64,000 nucleotides of DNA, taken from contig NC_046677.1 in NCBI RefSeq assembly GCF_003369915.1, positions 15,066,001 through 15,130,000 of the forward strand, read 5' to 3'. Shown piece by piece: positions 56,601 to 64,000 of the stretch. A model generated the notes under the pieces. It was not told the origin of the DNA. It saw nothing but the letters and a program-made list of their open reading frames with translations, and ran no database searches. Positions within the stretch are counted from its first letter, which is position 1, and each line of letters begins with the position of its first letter. This DNA is from Drosophila miranda (lineage: Eukaryota; Arthropoda; Insecta; Diptera; Drosophilidae). A program made the position numbers and the translations under genes.

Positions 56601-59600
56601 TTCCCTTTCCCCTTCACAAAATCCCCCATGACGCCATCCACATTAACTTGATGCTTCTCTGTCTCTCTCTCTCTCGTTGACAGCCAGCGATGTTTACTTT
56701 CCCAGCACATCCGTGAAATTCAATCTGCCCATCAACGAGGAGTCGGAGAGCATCTTCTCGAAGATACCACTGGCCCAGTTCCAAGTGCTGCGCCTGGAGG
56801 ACAACCAGCTGGCCAGCGACTACATCTACAGCCTCGAGCAGAATCCCCTGCTCCGCATCAATGCCAGCTCCGGCGAGGTCTACATGCGCACTGACTACCA
56901 GCCGCTGAATTCGAGTGCCAAATATGTGGTGACGGCTTTTCCCAGGGATCAGCCGGAGGGCCAACTGCTGCCCGTGTCCCACCTGACCATGGAGGTGACA
57001 CCACAGGCGCTGGAGGAGTACTGCTCGGAGCTGGAGCACATTTGCTTCTGGAGGAAGGCAGACTACAGTATCTCCGAGTCGTCGCAGAGCCAGCGCGGAA
57101 GAACCTTCGAGCCCGTCCTGATTGGTGCCCTCAACTCAAGGGCTGCCAAGTACCTGTGCCCGCACCGCACTCTCGAGTACTCGCTGACGGCGGGCAGCTC
57201 CCACTTTGTCCTCAAGCAGAACCGTCTGTACACCAGGCACCCACTCGACCACGATGAACTGAATGGATTGATGGCCCGTGCGGGCCAGCTGCAGGCCAGG
57301 ATCAGTTGCACCGTCAAGCTGTCGGCGCTGGAGCAGCGCAAGTTCTCTCGGAGCTTTGACATCAAACTGCTGGATCGCAACGACAATGGACCGCAGCTGC
57401 AGGAGCGCGACTCCCGGTTTAACTTTTACCTGGATCAGCCCTACTTTCAGGCGGTAAGTAAGGGTTGGTGGATGGACAGAGACAGAGACAGCACCAGACC
57501 TGGCCCAGACAATCGTCTGCCGGCTGTCTGGTCTGACTCTGGGTGCGGGCTTATTGAATTCGTCCATGATGAACGCCCCGCAGACACGCAACAGAACCAA
57601 AGACCCAGCCAAAGAAAGACCCTGCCATTATTTGGCCATTACCGCGTCGCGTCTGGCTCTGGCACTGGTTCTGGTTCTGGTTCCACAAGTCCCGTCCTGT
57701 CTGGGGCTGTCTAATAGATAGAGTTCCTTCTCCCACTACTTTCTCATATGTTGCCATTAAAAACGCGTAACGTTTATGGGCTTTTATGATTGGAGCATGA
57801 CAGCCCAGGAAAGGAACAGGCCAAGACACAGAAATGGGCACGTGGTGGGAGTCTCTTAAAGCTGCCACAGAACTTTGCCATAGCCGCAGTAAATTATGTT
57901 GTCATCTACGAGCGGAGCCAAGCCTATCCCCAAGGATCTGCTGCAAAGTGTGTCAGGTTCTGCTGCTCATAGTGCCGCCTGCTCCTGCTCGAGTAATTGG
58001 TTCTGCACTAAAGTTTTAGCCATTACAAACTGCCTTAGGTGCTGTGTGGTGCTTTTCATTTAAATTATGTGCACGAAATAATAGACATTTTATTTTATTT
58101 CGAGGAAATTGCTGGCGACATGTCCTACAATGCACGGGAATAAAACTGATGTGTGTTTTGTGAGGTGTGGCCCGAGGCTTTATAGGTGTGCGCCTGGATT
58201 GGCCACAAAAAGAGCTCTGGGTTATAGGGAGGCTTCCTAATGGTAGATGCATTAGGCACCAGAAAATCCATGTTAATCAGTGAACCAGTGTACAGAGTGC
58301 ACAAAGTTGAAAAATCTCTGTAAAATTGGTTTCCATCATATCGGAAGGTGTTGCTTCTAAGAATCTGTCTGTTTGAAAGTCTGCCTGTGAAAGATATCAC
58401 TCTAAATTGAATGAATTTATTAAAATCGTTACAAAAAGTATTCGAAAGTATTTCCTATCTCCACAACTCTCTCTCACCTTAAAAAATACTATAGGTGGGA
58501 GTCAAACATATCATTTCCGTTCGCATTATTAATATCGAATCCATTTAACTAATATTTATTTCAGTAAATGGACTTAGAAGCCTCATTTCTCATATACTCA
58601 AGCTTGAAATTAGCTCAGTTTATGATATCATCTGAGAGACAATCCTAATTAATGCACTTTATAGCATTGGCGGGATGTAGTAGGTGATGGATTGCCTTAG
58701 GGTTAGAGTCACTCCTCTTTCTCCCCGCAGATATTTCAGCTTAGGTGAGAGTTCCGCCTTCTTCTTCCCACATACCAAAACCCAACCCAACCAAGAGCTC
58801 CCTTATTATTCAAATACATGTAATTCCCATACAACCTAACATCCTATCCTAATAAACCACCATTCGACCCTACGCCTAACTCCATTGCAAGCACCTTGCT
58901 AATGTGCTGAGACCCCTTGAGACCCATTTATGTGGACAGGACAGGGAACCACGCAGCAGGATTGCCAGATCCCCAAGGTCCCAGAAACCCTTGCCTGACC
59001 TTGGGCACAAATTAAAATGCAGGATAATCACCAAGAGCATATCCTTGGAGGGCTGCAGAGCGCTGCAATTTGTCAAGTGGAATTTAATTAGCGTTGGTCA
59101 GTAAATGCTAATGAAGCAAGCGCTAACGAAGCTCCCTTTTGTCCAACAGAACGAGGCGGTGGGCGAGAAAATCATCTACGTGGACAAGGACACGCTGGCG
59201 GCCAATCAGAATCTGGGCTATGCGATACACAACGACACCAACGACCTGCTCCGGCCGGACTGTCATGCCTACGAGGCGGATCACACGGGCAGGCCGCACA
59301 CCATTGTCAGCTGCCGTAAGTAGAGGCGGATACAGACCGATATAACCGATATAGAAATTCCGATTCCTCCTTGCAGAGCTCCGCTTTTCGCATGGTGGGG
59401 TCCTGCGGCAGACGCCCTACTGCTGCGTACTGGAGGCCAGAGATGTGACCATCAAAATGGAGAATGTAGCCATGTCGGCCTCGGCTCACATCTGTCTGCA
59501 TGTGGATCTCACACAACTGCACAACAGCGACCAGGAGCATCCACAGGCACTGCCATTGCGCGGGCGTCAGCAACGCATCTTCGAGAGCGTCGGCGAAACG

Positions 59601-62321
59601 TTGCACACGGATGGTTTCGGCCGATCCAATGGCCTTGTGAGCGTCGATTTCGAGAAGGACGTGTTTGTGTATCGATCGGCAGCGTCCTTCTACAGGGTGA
59701 CACAGCCGGAGAGTTTCCTGGAGCTGATGCGGGCGCGTTCCGTTCGCTTTGACATTGTCGAGGATCGGAGCGGTGCCTTCGACATCACCCCCATGTCGGG
59801 TATTGTCTATGTGAAGCATCCCCCAGCCCTCGAGCAGGCGTCAGAGACGATATATTTCCTGAATGTGACCTGGCTGGACCAGGAGCGCCTCTCGCATGCG
59901 TTTGTGATCAATGTGCATTTGGTGGAGGGCAGACCGGAGAATGCCAGCTGCGAACTGAAGATCAAGTCGCGTTCGCAGACCTGTGCCCAGATCAAATACC
60001 AGTCGCAGTGCACCAAGTTCTGCGGCCTGGCCACCAACGGGGGACCGTGCACGTGGCGCGGCTCGAGCTCGGCCATGTTCGGGCGAAACTATGGATCCTG
60101 TGTTCCCCAGGCCCGATACTGTCCCGATCATGTGTGCGATCCGCTGGAGGAACTCAATCCGTATGCCTGTCCGCAAGACTGCACTCCCGCGGGCAAGATC
60201 GTGGGGCCACACACCAGCAATGAGAACAGGCGGGGTATCCTCAGTGGCTCGGGTACCTGTATCTGCGAGGATAATGGCAAGTGCTCCTGTGCCCCGATGG
60301 ATGATGAGCCCAAGGCAAAACGCCCGCGGAAACGAAAGAACGAGACAGACACAGAGTTTACGGGACCCACAGTGGCTGCCACGCCCCTTCAGAGAGATAC
60401 AGACGCCCCGCAGGATCCTCTGCTCTTGGGGGTGCTTAATGTGGCTGGATTCGAATGCAATCGATCCTGCATGCTGATCGTCATCAGTTGCCCACTGCTG
60501 TTCGTTCTTTTGCTGCTCTGCCTGCTCCTCACCCAGCGGAAGATGCTCCACCGTCGCCTGGGCAAGCAATCGATGACGCCATCGTCCAAACAGGGTCTGC
60601 CCGAGTCGGCCGACGGCGACCTGCCACTGATGCCGCTGCAGAGCGGGTTTAAGTTCGAGAGCGCCGACACCAAGTGGGAGTTTCCGCGTGGCCAACTCGA
60701 ACTGGACACCGTCCTGGGCGAGGGTGAGTTCGGGCAGGTTCTCAAGGGATATGCCACAGAGATTGCCGGCCTACCAGGCGTTACCACGGTGGCCGTCAAG
60801 ATGCTCAAGAAGGGCGCCAATTCGGTCGAGTACATGGCCCTGCTTTCGGAGTTTCAACTGCTGCAGGAGGTCTCCCATCCGAATGTCATCAAGCTATTGG
60901 GCGCCTGCACTCAATCCTCAGAGGCACCGCTACTCATCATCGAGTACGCCCGCTATGGCTCGCTGCGGAGCTATCTCCGACTCAGCCGCAAGATCGAATG
61001 CGCTGGAGTCGATTTCAGCGACGGCGTGGAACCCGTCAATGTCAAGATGGTGCTCACCTTTGCCTGGCAGATCTGCAAAGGCATGGCATACCTCACTGAG
61101 CTAAAGGTAGGTTCCAAAAGTTGAATATTTGTATACTGCCAGAAGGAAGCCGGTATAGCGAGAGCAAAAATTGAGAGAGATCCCGGTCTGCTTTGGTAGT
61201 ATAGCCGCTCACAACGTACCAACTATTTACTTAATCATACCCTGCTTGACTTATATTCTATTCTGCAGCTGGTTCACCGGGATTTGGCGGCCCGAAATGT
61301 GCTGCTGGCTGATGGCAAGATCTGCAAGATCTCGGATTTCGGTCTGACTCGAGACGTCTACGAGGATGATGCCTATTTGAAGCGATCTCGAGATCGAGTG
61401 CCCGTCAAGGTGAGTTCAAAGAATAATTGTATTTCCTATCATGAAAATATCCTCGCCCCTGTTTAGTGGATGGCTCCAGAATCTCTGGCAGATCATGTGT
61501 ACACCACCAAATCGGATGTTTGGGCCTTTGGAGTACTCTGCTGGGAGCTGATCACGCTGGGCGCCTCTCCCTATCCGGGCATAGCTCCGCAGAATCTCTG
61601 GTCGCTGCTGAAGACAGGATATCGCATGGAACGGCCTGATAACTGCTCCGAGGCTGTGTACTCCATTTTGCGCACCTGCTGGGCGGATGAGGCCAATGCC
61701 CGACCGTCCTTTAAATTTCTAGCAGCCGAATTTGAGAAATTGCTGGGCAACAATGCCAAATATATAGAGATGGAAACGAATGCCGTATCCAATCCGATGT
61801 ACTGCGGCGACGAGGCAGCCTTGATGCCAGAGGAAGGCCTGGGTGAACCCGACTCCTTGCAGCATTTATGGTCGCCGCCAAAGATATCCTACGATGTCCA
61901 GGATCTGGCCAATAGTCGCGACCAGTCCGTGGTCGAGATGCAGGCGGCAGCTGCTGCTCCACCCGGCTATGATCTACCACGTCCCCTGATCGATACCAGC
62001 ACCACGGAGCAGGTGCTGCGGTATGAGAACGATCTACGCTTTCCGCTCAACATACGTAAGTCCAGCTGTGCACCAAGCTACAGCAACATGACCAGCGGTG
62101 GTTCCCCAGCCACCGCGCTCCCCCACTATGCGGTTCCCGTAAAGCGGGGACGATCGTATCTGGACATGACCAACCATAGCCTGATACCAGACAATCTGGA
62201 TAACCGAGACTTCGAGAAGCATCTCTCCAAGACGATTTCGTTCCGTTTCTCCAGCTTGCTAAATCTCAAAGAGTGCGTGGAGACGACACACGAAGGACAG
62301 CAGGCTGAGGATGCCGTCTAA
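47643..62321 (+). CDS. Ret: Ret receptor tyrosine kinase
   Basis: Six coding exons (47643-47727, 56684-57453, 59150-59315, 59377-61106, 61269-61409, 61467-62321) join in phase to 1248 residues. Ret is a cell-surface tyrosine kinase with cadherin-like extracellular domains; in flies it is expressed in enteric and sensory neurons. Exon 1 is essentially the signal peptide ([18 protein letters not shown]). Cadherin-like repeats follow (calcium-type [10 protein letters not shown]), then a Cys-rich region (about residues 560-640), a membrane span at about 705 ([20 protein letters not shown]) and the kinase. The kinase shows [34 protein letters not shown] and VKWMAPES, all intact and close to human RET. 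The tail has tyrosines such as SYLDMTNH. Exon 1 is separated by a roughly 9-kb intron. Confidence 0.96.
52139..52440. repeat. AT-rich inverted repeat made of short tandem units
   Basis: The left arm (about 52139-52276) repeats ATAAAAATCAAGAATAATAA roughly five times at about 30-base spacing. The right arm (about 52279-52440) repeats the reverse complement, TTATTATTCTTGATTTTTAT, about four times. Confidence 0.75.
52490..52760 (+). repeat. Interspersed repeat copy A
   Basis: Contains GTGTGGATACCAAATTTGGT twice (about 52503 and 52580, an internal duplication), a GGACGGACAGAC run, CGATCGACTCGGCTATTGAT and a terminal GAGTATCGAGTATAAAA. This ending is common to dispersed non-coding repeats in Drosophila genomes. 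I cannot assign a class. Confidence 0.6.
54227..54446 (+). repeat. Interspersed repeat copy B
   Basis: A diverged relative of copy A in the same orientation: GGATACAAAATTTGGTTACT, TATCGACTCAGCTATTGATC and a terminal GAGTATCGGGTATCAAAA. It retains a middle segment (GATCCTGATCAGGAATATAT) that copy A lacks. Confidence 0.6.
56391..56413 (+). other. Strong G-quadruplex candidate in Ret intron 1
   Basis: GGGG-T-GGGGG-TA-GGGGGG-T-GGG: four long G runs with loops of 1-2 bases, about 270 bases before exon 2. Confidence 0.6.
57454..59149 (+). other. Ret intron 2
   Basis: A 1.7-kb phase-0 intron. Its first 261 bases stay open in the Ret frame and end in a Gly/Ser-rich stretch before a stop at 57712-57714. 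The rest is AT-rich without a supported gene. Confidence 0.6.
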
Positions 62322-63531
62322 AGGAAGTTCTTCCGGTCTACCTCTCGTATCTCCGTATCTGTGTATACTTTTACATTCCCATGAGTTCTGAATATTTTTC
62401 TTGTCTTATCAGCGCCTGTCTTTCAGTTCAAATTGTTTGTTAAATAGTTTTAGTTTTACTTTTAGTCTCGTAGCTTTATTCTGATGCCAAAAAATTTAAC
62501 AGGAATCGAATTCGTTTTCGAATACTCCCCAATGCATTTAAAGGAGCAGCCTAAGATCACCTAATTATATATAATATTTCCACCTGTATGGCAAATTCTA
62601 ATCAAATTGAGGGTAATCAAAACCCTCTATCCTGTCTTGAACAAAAAAATATATCATTTAATCTCTGCCTAAACAATGCCAATGAAATCTACATACGCTT
62701 CTTGTTGCAAACCAAAAAAGCGTTTGATTAGTTTTAAGATACTATTTTAGTCCATTTTGTACAAACTTAATAATAGTATATTGTCCATTGTATATCTGCT
62801 AAGGAGCTTAAGATTATACCTCTTCTGGGAGGGATAAAAAAGTGTCTTCAAACGGAAATTGTATTCCAAACATAAGAGAAAGAATTTTCTTAATGCAGCT
62901 GTGGTCACGTCTATTCTTCGAGAGCTCAAGCAAATAGGGAAGAATGCAAGGGAATGCTTGAGAATGCAAAAACAAAATACATACATGTGCGCTACCGAAA
63001 CTGAGACCGAGAATCCAAAAACAAAATATGTACAAACTGTGTGCTTAAGAGATTTTTTGCTGTTTTTGCTAGATTGCTCCCAGATTTAAAAAGTGTGCTC
63101 CATTGCTGCTTTAAAATATTAATTTAAATCTGATCGATTTTCATGGTCAAGTTATTCAAAAAGTTCCCTTATTGAAGCTTAAGCTCAGCTTATGAATGGG
63201 GGGTCTTAGCAATCGTGTCATAACACATGTTTAAAAAATTATTATATTCATTTAGGTCATTAACGATCATAGAACCATGCAATTTATTCCAATTACGGGT
63301 ACGCCTGGTACTGCTAGAGAATGTCCAAATATTCCAGCACCAACACCACCAAAAAATCTCACACATTCGCATTTAAATATTTAGCTATTGAAACCTTTGT
63401 ACTTATTTATCTACGAATCATTTAAGGGACTGTAAATAACTGTACGTATTGCATAAAATCTAATCTAATATTTATGTAAAACTTCCAAATACAACAACCA
63501 AATCGTATGCGCAAAACTCACATAATATTTA
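62322..63531. other. 3' spacer between convergent Ret and Mcm10
   Basis: AT-rich; probably the two 3' untranslated regions. No coding signal. Confidence 0.45.
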
Positions 63532-64000
63532 TCACTCCTCCGCGGGTACCAGGAGATTGAGACTGGCGCTGCTGGCTACGCTGCCAAGGAAGGTCTCCTC
63601 GTCGCCACGCACCGAGAGGGACTCCCGGCCAGTGCAGACCTTCTTCTCCCGTATCATTGCCGCCCGCTCCCAGCGCGAACCCTTGCAGCTTTTGCAGCTC
63701 TGCTTAGGCAACTTAAAGACGGTGGTGGTGCGATTGCCGCAATCCTTACATTGAAAGAATCGCTTCTCGGCATCGACTACCTTCAGGGGATGCCTCTCCT
63801 GCTTACAGCGATCGGCCGCCGAGAAGGCGGTGTACTTGCACTGCTGGCAGATGACCGCCTTGCAGGGCATTTTGAAGGTACCTAGCATTTTCTCTTCCAT
63901 GGCCTCCTTGCGTTCGAGCTTGTTGAAGTATTCCTCCTGGGCCTCGCGCTCACGCATCTCCACCAGATTCGTATGCGACGACGTGGCCGCCATTATCCGC
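63532..64000 (-). CDS. Mcm10: Mcm10 C-terminal part (continues past the right edge)
   Basis: The last 154 or so residues of the replication initiator Mcm10, on the minus strand; the frame is open to the window edge (codons ...R-I before the ATG at 63993), so this ATG is internal. Mcm10 links the CMG helicase to polymerase alpha and single-stranded DNA; fly Mcm10 also affects heterochromatin. The C-terminal zinc-binding module is visible: CQQCKYTAFSAADRC, RFFQCKDCGNRT and CKSCKGSRWERAAM, matching the human C-terminal zinc finger and ribbon. The protein ends LVPAEE. It converges on Ret. Confidence 0.93.
   Translation of the reverse strand, partial: RIMAATSSHTNLVEMREREAQEEYFNKLERKEAMEEKMLGTFKMPCKAVICQQCKYTAFSAADRCKQERHPLKVVDAEKRFFQCKDCGNRTTTVFKLPKQSCKSCKGSRWERAAMIREKKVCTGRESLSVRGDEETFLGSVASSASLNLLVPAEE

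Larger units (their letters stand above)
47728..56683 (+). other. Ret intron 1
   Basis: An 8.96-kb phase-1 intron, with GTAAGT donor and a polypyrimidine acceptor ending CGTTGACAG. It contains no convincing gene; open frames such as those near 50.3, 51.4 and 53.4 kb lack any family match. It does hold an AT-rich inverted repeat, two interspersed-repeat copies and a G-quadruplex candidate. Its size suits developmental enhancers of Ret, but I cannot identify one. Confidence 0.7.

Noticed and set aside
59841-60695. 284-codon minus-strand frame
   Set aside because: Antisense shadow of Ret exon 4, which is certain from its domains.
1-64000. CRISPR array, bacterial operons, tRNA or rRNA genes
   Set aside because: Searched by eye for spaced identical repeats, tRNA B-box words (GGTTCRANNCC) and rRNA signatures; none found. 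The window is nuclear insect DNA.
1-64000. LTR or other virus-derived element
   Set aside because: No long terminal repeats, reverse transcriptase, integrase, capsid or envelope signatures were visible. The repeats seen are short and non-coding apart from the possible Helitron piece.

Overview
The window is nuclear DNA of a fruit fly, genus Drosophila. The genes carry short introns with GT/AG ends, AT-rich spacers separate them, and promoters contain fly core-promoter words: DRE (TATCGATA), Ohler motif 1 (GGTCACACT), motif 6 (GGTATATTTT) and the CAGCTG E-box. Gene products read as clear Drosophila orthologues, for example Lam ending in CAIM, Hel25E/UAP56 ending in IEGR, Cap-D3, Ret and Mcm10. 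From memory, the Hel25E and Lam loci sit near 25E-F and Ret and Mcm10 near 39B on D. melanogaster 2L. Finding them within 40 kb here suggests a non-melanogaster species in which Muller element B has been rearranged. The species cannot be fixed from sequence alone.

Positions 1-10 kb form a compact housekeeping cluster: Tmem231 (+), Tim21 (-), a TXNDC17-like thioredoxin (+), Vps52 (-), Elp4 (+) and the first exon of Cap-D3 (+). Between 10.3 and 16.2 kb lies a 5.9-kb first intron of Cap-D3 that holds three other genes: Cox11 (+), a collagen-galactosyltransferase-like GT25 gene (+, with an apparent one-base frameshift) and Coq6 (-). Cap-D3 resumes at 16177 and ends at 19650. It is followed by tombola (-), a GH99 endomannosidase-like gene whose two catalytic glutamates are both changed (-), Hel25E (-), Lam (+) and Gnpda1 (+, with two alternative last exons).

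Positions 34.8-41.4 kb hold two single-exon genes I do not recognise and a three-LIM-domain protein. From 41.4 to 47.6 kb is gene-poor DNA with a probable Helitron remnant. Ret, a receptor tyrosine kinase, spans 47643-62321. Its roughly 9-kb first intron contains an AT-rich inverted repeat, two copies of an interspersed repeat and a strong G-quadruplex candidate. The 3' end of Mcm10 (-) runs off the right edge.

The genes are not an operon or one pathway; most are independent cellular genes. Themes that recur are mitochondrial import and respiration (Tim21, Cox11, Coq6), nuclear and chromosome structure (Cap-D3, Lam, Mcm10), mRNA export (Hel25E) and the secretory pathway (Vps52, GT25, GH99-like). 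No novel multi-gene system, CRISPR array or integrated virus was seen. The most unusual items are the degenerate GH99 protein, the nested-gene intron and a handful of non-coding structures.
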